From: an uncultured Christensenella sp.
GTDB taxonomy: Bacteria; Bacillota; Clostridia; Christensenellales; Borkfalkiaceae
Assembly (NCBI GenBank): GCA_910579585.1
Contig: CAJTVA010000055.1
Span: 1 to 8,423, forward strand
DNA: 8,423 nt
Direction: 5' to 3'
Made by a program: the position numbers and the translations under genes. Shown one piece after another: positions 1 through 5,903 of the stretch; position 1 is the first letter of the stretch, and each line of letters begins with the position of its first letter. The notes under the pieces were generated by a model, which was given only the letters and a program-made list of their open reading frames with translations, made no database searches and was not told the DNA's origin.

Positions 1-19
1 GCGCTTTAAATTATTAAGT

Positions 20-853
20 TCAAATTTCGACTTCGCCGGTAAAGACAAGGGTTGCGCCGCCCGTCATAAAGACGGTTTCGTCGGAGTACAGAATTTTTAA
101 ATCTCCGCCGAGAAGGTGGACGGTGATTTCTTCGCCTTTGTCGCAGAAGCCGTTCAATACGGCGGCGACAGCCGAAGCGCACGCGCCTGTGCCGCAAGCA
201 AGAGTTTCGCCGCTACCCCTCTCCCATACGCGCATTTTAAGCTCGTTTCTTGCAACGACTTTGACAAATTCGGTGTTTATCCGCTCGGGGAAAGCGGGGT
301 GGTTTTCGAACGCTTTGCCGATTTCTTCGATTTCGAGCCCGTCGGGGTCCTTGAACACCACGCAGTGCGGGTTGCCCATAGACACGAGGGTCACAAAGTA
401 ATCGTCGCCGTCTACCTTTAACGGCTTATTCACAACGCTCGCGCCCTTGAATGCTGACGGAATTTTTTCGCCCGATAAAATCGCCGCGCCCATATCCACC
501 CTTGCGCTTTCGACTTTGCCGTCTTTGTCAAGGGTAAATTCGAGGGTTTTAATACCCGAAAGGGTTTCTATTTTGCAGATTGTGCCTTTTACATAGCCCA
601 AATCGTGAGCAAGCTTACCTACGCAACGCACGCCGTTGCCGCACATCTTACCCTCGGAGCCGTCTGCGTTGAACATTCTCATTTTACAGTCGGCAATCTT
701 CGACGGGCACAGAAGAATTATTCCGTCGCCGCCTATGCCGAAGTGCCTGTCCGAAAGTCTTACCGCAACCTTTTCGGGGTCTGGCAAGTCTTGCCACATA
801 CAATCGAAGTAAATATAATCATTGCCTATGCCGTGCATTTTATAAAATTTCAT
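20..853 (-). CDS. dapF: Diaminopimelate epimerase DapF
   Basis: Converts LL-diaminopimelate to meso-diaminopimelate in the cytoplasm, the last shared step before lysine and a building block of peptidoglycan. The product is 277 aa, the usual family length. It opens MKFYKMHGIGNDY, a typical DapF start. Both catalytic cysteines of this PLP-independent racemase are visible: Cys71 in MCGNGVRC and Cys220 in ACGTGACAS. Substrate-contact motifs are NADGSE (about 63-67), GNPH (160-163) and ERGSGET (211-217). The reading frame is open to 922, but I place the start at 853. There the family N-terminus begins and a GAGAGG ribosome site lies 6 bases upstream (859-864); the 23 extra codons are repeat-derived sequence. 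It ends in TGA. It is divergent from the sigma-factor gene, and its leader would run through repeat copy 1. Identity is near certain; the start is well supported. Confidence 0.97.
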   Translation of the reverse strand: MKFYKMHGIGNDYIYFDCMWQDLPDPEKVAVRLSDRHFGIGGDGIILLCPSKIADCKMRMFNADGSEGKMCGNGVRCVGKLAHDLGYVKGTICKIETLSGIKTLEFTLDKDGKVESARVDMGAAILSGEKIPSAFKGASVVNKPLKVDGDDYFVTLVSMGNPHCVVFKDPDGLEIEEIGKAFENHPAFPERINTEFVKVVARNELKMRVWERGSGETLACGTGACASAVAAVLNGFCDKGEEITVHLLGGDLKILYSDETVFMTGGATLVFTGEVEI

Positions 854-969
854 AAAAGACCTCTCACAAAAGCGTGGTTTTGCTTGCGCCTGCGAAGTTG
901 ACGCGATTGACTTTCGTAACAATCGCTATTCCGTCGCTGCGCTCCTTACGTGATTTTCAGGGGCTGCTC

Positions 970-1085
970 TCTCAAACGGCGCAATGAAAACGCCGTTTTC
1001 GGGCACCGCGACTGCGCGTATAATGCGCAGCGCTCATCTCGGACGACAAAGCAGCACACTGTGCTGTTTTGAGAATTTCGTCCTC
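970..1085. repeat. Hairpin-rich insert inside repeat copy 1
   Basis: Copy 3 reads straight from GGCTGCTC into GCCCCTCGTGCCGC. Copy 1 has the same two flanks (962-969 and 1086-1099) separated by this 116-bp segment, with CTC at both junctions (967-969 and 1083-1085). It contains three hairpins in a row: AAACGGCG/CGCCGTTT (974-981 with 991-998), CTGCGC/GCGCAG (1012-1017 with 1025-1030) and CAGCACA/TGTGCTG (1052-1058 with 1060-1066). It reads as a small non-coding insertion nested in the larger repeat; that reading is inference from the alignment of the copies. Confidence 0.6.
1048..1070. terminator. Terminator-like hairpin in repeat copy 1, possibly bidirectional
   Basis: The stem CAGCACA/TGTGCTG has one unpaired centre base, a G-T wobble outside it, and AAA before and TTTT after. 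It therefore looks like a factor-independent terminator on either strand. It lies between the divergent dapF and sigma genes. On the minus strand it would sit inside the dapF leader if that transcript starts near 1220. Function is inferred from shape only. Confidence 0.4.
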
Positions 1086-1226
1086 GCCCCTCGTGCCGCA
1101 ATTTTTAAGGGCACACACATATATAATCGCGGCACTTCACCCGCGCCGAGGTCGCAAGCGACTAATTGGGTGCGCGGGCGCAAAAGCGTGGTTTTGCTTG
1201 CGCCGTTTTTATTTATTTTGGATATT

Positions 1227-1255
1227 ATTATACTCCCGATTTCGGGCGGGCGCAA
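1227..1255 (-). promoter_or_regulatory. Candidate promoter reading leftward toward dapF
   Basis: On the minus strand there is a perfect TATAAT (1227-1232) with a 17-base spacer to TTGCGC (1250-1255), a weak -35. Within the spacer lies the dyad CCCGATTTCGGG (1235-1246), which could be an operator. Transcripts from here would cross all of repeat copy 1, about 370 bases, before reaching dapF. No better dapF promoter was seen closer to the gene. Confidence 0.4.
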
Positions 1256-1273
1256 CAAATAATGAAATTAAAG

Positions 1274-1302
1274 TTGACAAATTCAGGAAATTGTTTCAAA
1301 CT
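1274..1302 (+). promoter_or_regulatory. Weak candidate promoter of the sigma-factor operon
   Basis: A perfect TTGACA -35 lies at 1274-1279, but the 17-base-spaced -10 position (1297-1302, CAAACT) matches poorly. Such a leader would be very short, with the AAGGAG ribosome site at 1312-1317 almost at the transcript start. The overlapping GAAATTGTTTC is a small imperfect dyad. An ECF-type promoter used by the sigma factor itself is possible but cannot be picked out by eye. Confidence 0.25.
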
Positions 1303-1323
1303 TAGATAAACAAGGAGCGCGGT

Positions 1324-1872
1324 ATGCCCGATAAGCAAGCTGAACAACTTAATAAGCTTATTGCGGGCGTTGCCAAAGGCGAGCCCGACTTCCTTGACGG
1401 AATTTATCTGTTTGCGGGTAAAAGAATGTTCGCCGTTGCCGTAAGCCTTGTAGGGCGCGACGGCGCCGAGGACGTAGTGCACGATTCTCTTATAAAAATA
1501 GCACGCTTTGCGCATAAATACAGGCAGGACGACAACCCGTACGGCTGGATTCTGAAAATCGTGAGAAATACCGCGCTTGACCTTATAAAAAAGAAAAAGG
1601 CGCACCCCGCCGCTTCCACGGAAGAATTTTTTTCGCTGACCTCCTCCGACTATTCGCCCGACAAGCGCGACGACGCTATTATGCTTGAACAGGCGATATC
1701 GAAGCTCGCACCCGACGAAAGACGGGCGGTTTACCTCAAATATTATATTGATTTGACCGTGCGCGAGATTGCCGCCGAAATGAAAATAAGCAAATCCGCC
1801 GCCGACAGACTGATAAAAAAAGCCGAGGAAAATTTAAAATCGGCGCTGAACGCGGGACGGAACGGAAAGTAA
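1324..1872 (+). CDS. ECF-type RNA polymerase sigma factor (sigma-70 family)
   Basis: Directs RNA polymerase to a specific promoter set, typically in response to an envelope or stress signal. The product is 182 aa, normal for ECF sigma factors. Region 2 spans about residues 24-92, with GAEDVVHDSLIKI (47-59) for core binding and -10 melting, and the PYGWILKIVRNTALDLI helix (72-88). A short linker follows, then region 4 at about 121-177 with LAPDERRAVYLKYY and the helix-turn-helix TVREIAAEMKISKSAADRLIKKA, which reads the -35. Regions 1 and 3 are absent, as expected. Start ATG is preceded by AAGGAG six bases upstream (1312-1317). It is the first of three same-strand genes; the next starts 25 bases after its stop. 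That partner has the shape of a membrane anti-sigma, so autoregulation is likely but unproven. The ECF subgroup could not be assigned. Confidence 0.92.
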   Translation: MPDKQAEQLNKLIAGVAKGEPDFLDGIYLFAGKRMFAVAVSLVGRDGAEDVVHDSLIKIARFAHKYRQDDNPYGWILKIVRNTALDLIKKKKAHPAASTEEFFSLTSSDYSPDKRDDAIMLEQAISKLAPDERRAVYLKYYIDLTVREIAAEMKISKSAADRLIKKAEENLKSALNAGRNGK

Positions 1873-1897
1873 AATCGTTGTAAATTCGGAAAAATAA

Positions 1898-2587
1898 ATG
1901 AAAGACGAACGGCTTGAACAACAATTTAAGGAGTATTTCGACGGGGTAGACGTCCCCGAACTCCCCAATAATATAGTCGCCGACGCTAAAAAATCGGTTC
2001 AACGGCGCGAAAGCAGGTTGCCGAGGTTTGCAAAAATTGCCTCGATAGCGGCTTCTTTCGTGCTGGTCTTTGCCGTCGCCGCCGTGGTTATAGCAAGAAC
2101 GGACTTTTCCGCATTCGCGCCCGACGCACCAGGCGCAAGTCAGATTAAGACTTACGGCGTTGCCGACGTCGAACACACGGAAAGAAGCGCTTACGAACTT
2201 TCCTCTTTCGACAAGTCTTTGAAGTTTGTCGAGAACCTTGCGTATCTGCCGCAAGCCGACGTGAAAACGGCTGTAACCTATAATTTTGCGGACGGCGCAA
2301 AAGCTTTCGCCTATGCAGAGGTTACGCTTATTTCGGGCGCGAGATACGACGCGGAAATTTACGTCGAATTCGCGCAAGACACTTTCGAGCCGCTAAAAGA
2401 CTACTCGGGCGGAACATCGGGTACGTATCTGGGAATTCCTTACCGCCTTACCAAAGAAATAGCCGACAACGGCGAGCCCGTAAACAAGCTGCTTGTTGAA
2501 AGGGGCGGCGTGAAATATTACTTCAACGTGCAGTCCTCGGACGAAAACTCTTATTTGAAGTGTATAGAACTTCTGTTGCAAAATTAA
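1898..2587 (+). CDS. Single-pass membrane protein, probable anti-sigma factor
   Basis: I do not recognise a named family. The 229-aa product has an acidic-to-mixed cytoplasmic N-terminus (1-44, beginning KDERLEQQFKEYFDG), a basic stretch (QRRESRLPR) just before one strong hydrophobic segment (about 46-66), and a 160-residue outer domain with no further membrane segment. There is no HxxxCxxC zinc anti-sigma motif, so it is not a ZAS-type protein. Its position 25 bases after an ECF sigma gene, together with this topology, is the standard arrangement for a membrane anti-sigma that holds the sigma factor until an outside signal arrives. That role is inference from context. The ribosome site is weak (GGAAAAATAA before ATG), so translational coupling to the sigma gene is plausible. 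The outer domain (about 90-229) is rich in Tyr, Asp and Ala and may be the sensor. Confidence 0.72.
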   Translation: MKDERLEQQFKEYFDGVDVPELPNNIVADAKKSVQRRESRLPRFAKIASIAASFVLVFAVAAVVIARTDFSAFAPDAPGASQIKTYGVADVEHTERSAYELSSFDKSLKFVENLAYLPQADVKTAVTYNFADGAKAFAYAEVTLISGARYDAEIYVEFAQDTFEPLKDYSGGTSGTYLGIPYRLTKEIADNGEPVNKLLVERGGVKYYFNVQSSDENSYLKCIELLLQN

Positions 2588-2673
2588 TTTTGAAGTTTGC
2601 GGGACAAAGGCAAAACCCGTTTCGTTGTAATTGCAGAAAATGCGGGCGAAGTATTCCCCGAACGAGGTGGAAA

Positions 2674-4179
2674 ATGAAAAAGAAAATTGCTTTGATTTCG
2701 GTTTCGTTAATAGGCGCGGCTTGCGTAGGGCTGTGCGCGTGCAGCGGGTACGACAACGGCGACAATTGGGGTGCACCGAACGCGCCGAACGATTTCGCGG
2801 CGGGAAACTACGACTATAACTCCGTAATCGAAAACGGGTTCAAGACGGTAGACGACGAGCCGTCCTCTTACTTCTCGCTTGACAGAAACACGGCAACTTA
2901 TTCGCTTGTAAGGCGGCAGATAAACAAAGGTATGCAAATTGCGCCCGACAGCGTGCGTATTGAAGAAATGATAAATTACTTCGGTTATGATTTTGCTGCG
3001 CCCGCGGATAAGGCGGTTGAGGTTTCTTCCTACATTGCGCCTTGCCCGTGGAATGAAGAAAATTATCTTATGCTTGCGGGCGTTAAAACCGCCGAATACA
3101 ACCTTGAAAACGAAAACTGTAACTACGTATTTTTAATAGACGTATCCGGTTCTATGGGCGGCGAGGACAGAATCGGGCTTGCCAAACACGGAATTTGCAA
3201 GCTTGTCGACGGCTTGGGCGCGAACGACGTTGTTTCCTTGGTCACTTACGCAAGCGGGGTCAAGACCGTGCTCGACGGGAAGGAATGCACCGCCGACAAC
3301 AAGACGGCTATAAAGAACGCAGTGAACGGACTTGTCGCAAAGGGTGCGACGAACGGCGGCGACGGGCTTGAAAGAGCGTACGGATTGGCGCAAAACCGCT
3401 TTATCGCGGGCGGAAACAACCGCGTTATACTTATTTCCGACGGAGATTTCAACGTAGGAATGACCTCGCAAAGCGCGCTTAAAGAGTTCATACAAGAAAA
3501 GGCGGAAAGCGGAATATACCTTTCCGTTTTGGGGGTAGGAATGGGCAACACGCGCGACACAATTTTGGAAACGCTTGCGACCTGCGGCAACGGCAACTAT
3601 GCTTACCTTGACAATCGGACCGAAGCCGAAAAGGTATTCGTTAAAGAGCTTTACGGCACTTTAAAGACCGTCGCAAAAGACGCGAAAGCGGGCGTGACCT
3701 TTACGGAAAACGTAGAAAAATACAGACTAATCGGCTACGATACGAAGATAATTTCCTCTGACGATTTCGACGACGAAACCGCCGACGCGGGCGAGATAGG
3801 AAGCAACCTTTGCGTTGCCGCGCTGTACGAGGTAAAGCTTACGGAATTCTATATGTCCGACGAAGTTGGCGCGGACGCAAAACTTGCCGATATAGAAATA
3901 CGCTATAAGGACGTGCGCACCGCAGAGGAATTTTCCGACAGCGTAAAAAGCGAGGTTTGCCTCGAAGCTTCTCTGTCAGATAATGAAGATTTCAAATTCA
4001 TAACCTGCGTTGCGGAGTTCGGACTATTGCTTAGGCAGTCGGCATACAAGGGTAACGCTTCTTTCGAAAACGTCAAATCGCGGCTCGAAGACTTATCCTC
4101 CTATACCGCCGCCGACCCCTTAAAGCGGGAATTCGTAAGCTTAGTCGGCGCCGCTGCCGCCAACCCCTACTATCGGTAA
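2674..4179 (+). CDS. YfbK-like von Willebrand factor A-domain lipoprotein
   Basis: A 501-aa secreted lipoprotein. The signal peptide has a KKK head, a hydrophobic core and lipobox LCAC with Cys23 as the lipidated residue. A YfbK-type N-terminal region covers about 50-125 (SYFSLDRNTATYSLVRRQIN, then RIEEMINYFGYDF). The vWA domain covers about 149-330 with a complete metal-ion site: D156, S158 and S160 (DVSGS), T226 (GATNGGDGL) and D256 (ISDGD). The C-terminal part (about 345-501) ends with the YfbK-like VAEFGLLLRQS and AADPLKREFVSLVGAA. Such domains bind protein ligands through Mg2+ or Ca2+; the partner is unknown. The frame is open back to 2560, but the signal peptide and GAGG (2664-2667) fix the start at 2674. 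It lies 86 bases after the membrane protein; that gap shows nothing notable. Third gene of the presumed sigma operon, it may be a sensor subunit or regulated output. Confidence 0.9.
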   Translation: MKKKIALISVSLIGAACVGLCACSGYDNGDNWGAPNAPNDFAAGNYDYNSVIENGFKTVDDEPSSYFSLDRNTATYSLVRRQINKGMQIAPDSVRIEEMINYFGYDFAAPADKAVEVSSYIAPCPWNEENYLMLAGVKTAEYNLENENCNYVFLIDVSGSMGGEDRIGLAKHGICKLVDGLGANDVVSLVTYASGVKTVLDGKECTADNKTAIKNAVNGLVAKGATNGGDGLERAYGLAQNRFIAGGNNRVILISDGDFNVGMTSQSALKEFIQEKAESGIYLSVLGVGMGNTRDTILETLATCGNGNYAYLDNRTEAEKVFVKELYGTLKTVAKDAKAGVTFTENVEKYRLIGYDTKIISSDDFDDETADAGEIGSNLCVAALYEVKLTEFYMSDEVGADAKLADIEIRYKDVRTAEEFSDSVKSEVCLEASLSDNEDFKFITCVAEFGLLLRQSAYKGNASFENVKSRLEDLSSYTAADPLKREFVSLVGAAAANPYYR

Positions 4180-4184
4180 AAACA

Positions 4185-4227
4185 ATAAGCCGCTTGCGGA
4201 ATTGATTCCGCAAGCGGCTTATATTTT
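4185..4227 (+). terminator. Strong intrinsic terminator of the sigma / vWA operon
   Basis: A perfect 17-bp stem (4185-4201 with 4206-4222, core AAGCCGCTTGCGGAA) closes a TTGA loop and is followed by ATTTT. It begins 5 bases after the stop of the vWA gene and is placed to end this transcript. The A/T-rich opposite side could also serve purA from the other strand. Confidence 0.92.
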
Positions 4228-4233
4228 AATAAT

Positions 4234-4519
4234 TAACGGCGCAAGCAAAACCACGCTTTTGCGCTAGCGCACCCAATTTGTCGCTTGCCACCTCAGCAGT
4301 GTGAATGCCCGCACGCGAGCGAAGCGATGCTCTGCACACCTTATTGTAAAAGATTTAGATAATAATGTGCAGATTAAATGTTCGTGTGCCCTTAAAAATT
4401 GCGGGCAGAGCGGCAGAGCCGCTAAAAATCACGTAAGGAGCGTAGCGACGGAATAGCGATTGCTACGAAAGTCAATCGCGTCAACTTCGCAGGCGCTTAA
4501 ATAGCCGAGATTTTTGTGA
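4234..4519 (-). repeat. Dispersed structured repeat, copy 2 (inverted)
   Basis: Lies between the converging vWA and purA genes. Read on the minus strand it begins with TCACAAAAATCTCGGCTATT (from 4519 down), then GCGCCTGCGAAG, a block almost identical to 892-960 of copy 1, the AATTTTTAAGGGCACAC block, GCAAGCGACAAATTGGGTGC and the end hairpin GCAAAAGCGTGGTTTTGC. The stem equivalent to GTGCCGC/GCGGCAC of the other copies is here GCCCGCA/TGCGGGC (4307-4313 with 4400-4406), so pairing is kept with different bases. A separate insert adds a hairpin, TCTGCACA/TGTGCAGA (4331-4338 with 4366-4373), extended by TTATT/AATAA past a CC bulge. No gene is seen in this 343-base gap. Confidence 0.83.
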
Positions 4520-4522
4520 ACC

Positions 4523-5803
4523 TTAATACATTTCTATGCAAGCTTCGCGCTCTGCGCCGACCGAAACGTACTTTATTTTGCAATTGCAAAGTTTTTCCAA
4601 AAGCTTGATATAGTCCAAAGCTTCTTTGGGCAAGTCGCTCTTTTTTCTGCACTTGGTGATGTCGCAACACCAGCCCTTGACTTTTTCGAACACGGGCTTG
4701 CACTCGTCGAGAACGTCGGTGAACGGGAACTCGTCGATTTGCTTGCCGTTTAACAGATAGTGCGTACAGATTTCGATTTCTTCGTACCCGTCGAGAACGT
4801 CGAGCTTGGTAAGAGCGATTTCGTCCGCGCCCTGACAGCGTATGCCGTAGCGGGAAGCAACGACGTCGAAAGGACCTACCCTTCTCGGTCTGCCCGTAGC
4901 CGCGCCGTATTCGCCGCCTAACTCTCTCAGCTTTTCAGCCTTTTCACCGAAGTATTCGCAGGTAAAAGGCCCCTCGCCGACGCAGCTCGAATAAGCTTTC
5001 ATTATGCCGACGGAGTTGTCGAGTTTGAGGTTGGGCACGCCGGCGCCTATGGGGGCGTAAGCCGCGATAGTGGACGACGACGAAGTATAGGGCACTATGC
5101 CGAAGTCAATGTCGCGCAGTGCGCCGAGCTGAGCTTCGAACATAATATTCTTGCCCTTTTTGTTAGCTTCGTCGAGGTAAAGCCCCGTATCGCAGACAAA
5201 CTTTGCAAGGGGCTTGCCGTAGGTTTCGAAATACTCTTTTACCTCTTCCACCGTCACGGGTTCGAAGCCGTAAGCTTTAATGGTCATATTCTTCCAGGCA
5301 ACGATATCGGGAAGCCGCTTATAAAGAAGCTCTAAGTTTAAAAGCTCGCCCATTCTGAACGCTTTTTTCATATACTTGTCGGCGTAGACGGGCGCAATAC
5401 CGCGACGGGTCGAGCCGTACGGCTTACCCGTGGCTTTGGTAAGGCGGTCTTCTTCCATAATATCCTGCAAGACGTTATAGGGCATAGTGATTACGGCTTT
5501 GTCGCTTATTTTAAGGTTTTCGGGCGTAATTTTTATACCGCCTGCGCGAAGCCGCTCCATCTCGCCGCAAAGGTGTTTAAGGTCGATAACCATACCGCAA
5601 CCGAGAACGTTCACCACGTCGTCGCGGAGAATACCCGACGGAAGCAGGTTCAAAATGAACTTGCCGCGTTCGTTTATGACGGTGTGCCCCGCGTTGTTTC
5701 CGCCCTGATAACGGCAAACCACGTCGAACTTTTCGGAAAGCAGGTCAACCATTCTTCCCTTGCCTTCGTCGCCCCAGTTTATTCCACAGATACTTGTCAG
5801 CAT
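4523..5803 (-). CDS. purA: Adenylosuccinate synthetase PurA
   Basis: GTP-dependent joining of aspartate to IMP, the first committed step from IMP to AMP, in the cytoplasm. The product is 426 aa, a normal length. Visible motifs are the P-loop and catalytic region GINWGDEGKGR (7-17, with Asp12 and Lys15), NNAGHT (36-41, catalytic His40), GSTRRGIAP (130-138), YTSSSSTIAA (239-248), the active-site loop ATGRPRRVGPFD (302-313), the guanine site LTKLDVLDG (331-339) and a C-terminal VGAERE. Several motifs differ from the E. coli wording (GTTGRGIGP, TGRPRRCGW), but I recall this variant from clostridial PurA, so it is probably a lineage form. The frame is open to 5866. The start at 5803 gives the family N-terminus, has a GGGTGG-like ribosome site, and lies about 28 bases downstream of the predicted transcription start. 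It has its own promoter (5838-5866); no clear terminator follows its stop. Confidence 0.96.
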   Translation of the reverse strand: MLTSICGINWGDEGKGRMVDLLSEKFDVVCRYQGGNNAGHTVINERGKFILNLLPSGILRDDVVNVLGCGMVIDLKHLCGEMERLRAGGIKITPENLKISDKAVITMPYNVLQDIMEEDRLTKATGKPYGSTRRGIAPVYADKYMKKAFRMGELLNLELLYKRLPDIVAWKNMTIKAYGFEPVTVEEVKEYFETYGKPLAKFVCDTGLYLDEANKKGKNIMFEAQLGALRDIDFGIVPYTSSSSTIAAYAPIGAGVPNLKLDNSVGIMKAYSSCVGEGPFTCEYFGEKAEKLRELGGEYGAATGRPRRVGPFDVVASRYGIRCQGADEIALTKLDVLDGYEEIEICTHYLLNGKQIDEFPFTDVLDECKPVFEKVKGWCCDITKCRKKSDLPKEALDYIKLLEKLCNCKIKYVSVGAEREACIEMY

Positions 5804-5837
5804 ATTACCCACCCTAAGTAGATTTATTACTCTATAC

Positions 5838-5866
5838 ATTATACTGCAAGCGACGCGTTTAGTCAA
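5838..5866 (-). promoter_or_regulatory. Sigma-A type promoter of purA
   Basis: On the minus strand, TTGACT (5861-5866) is followed by a 17-base spacer and a perfect TATAAT (5838-5843), which is near consensus. Transcription would start around 5831, giving a leader of roughly 28 bases, too short for a purine riboswitch. The -35 lies one base past the T-run of the upstream gene's terminator. Confidence 0.88.
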
Positions 5867-5893
5867 TAAAAAAGCGCGGATTTACTTCCGCGC
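5867..5893 (-). terminator. Intrinsic terminator of the S-4TM-like gene
   Basis: On the minus strand, GCGCGGA (5887-5893) pairs with TCCGCGC (5874-5880) across a 6-base loop, followed by TTTTTT (5868-5873). It begins 10 bases after the stop codon of the four-TM gene and separates that transcript from purA. Confidence 0.88.
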
Positions 5894-5903
5894 CGTCAAT
5901 TAT

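Larger units (their letters stand above)
862..1210 (+). repeat. Dispersed structured repeat, copy 1 (longest)
   Basis: This fills most of the 470-base gap between dapF and the sigma gene. It shares blocks with copies at 4234-4519 (inverted) and 7055-7239. The shared blocks are the left edge TCACAAAA; a GCGCCTGCGA start block at about 887; a block at 892-960 nearly identical to copy 2 but mostly absent from copy 3; and the right block 1086-1206, nearly identical to copy 3. Visible stems are GCGATTG/CAATCGC (903-909 with 920-926), GTGCCGC/GCGGCAC (1093-1099 with 1129-1135), GTCGC/GCGAC (about 1151-1161), and the end hairpin GCAAAAGCGTGGTTTTGC (1180-1197) followed by TTGCGCC and a T-rich run. 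A copy of the end hairpin segment also sits at the left edge (867-890). An extra 116 bp (970-1085) interrupts it. No convincing protein is encoded. Confidence 0.85.

Noticed and set aside
116..901. Open frames on the plus strand opposite dapF (116-421, 123-401, 605-901)
   Set aside because: They lie antisense to a clear dapF, have no family resemblance, and are typical mirror frames.
862..1210. CRISPR-like or integron attC-like array
   Set aside because: There is no regular repeat-spacer period, no Cas or integrase gene, and the repeated end hairpin occurs only at the two edges.
1181..1215. End hairpin of the repeat as a simple gene terminator
   Set aside because: Although T-rich sequence follows it in copies 1 and 3, in neither copy does it face the end of a neighbouring gene, and the vWA gene beside copy 2 has its own separate terminator.
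984..1305. Plus-strand open frames in repeat copy 1, and the similar frame from 7124 in copy 3, sharing the peptide PQFLRAHT and AGAKAWFCLRR
   Set aside because: The shared peptides come from shared repeat DNA. Frames are broken in copy 2, there is no ribosome site, and the conserved stems explain the similarity better than a protein.
1736..2377. 213-codon minus-strand frame opposite the sigma and membrane-protein genes
   Set aside because: It spans two genes on the other strand, with basic and Cys-rich composition typical of antisense frames and no recognisable domain.
4426..4522. Terminator for purA
   Set aside because: No stem followed by a T-run on the minus strand was found between the stop codon and the start block of repeat copy 2.
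5804..5837. Purine riboswitch in the purA leader
   Set aside because: The predicted leader is about 28 bases, too short for any known purine aptamer.
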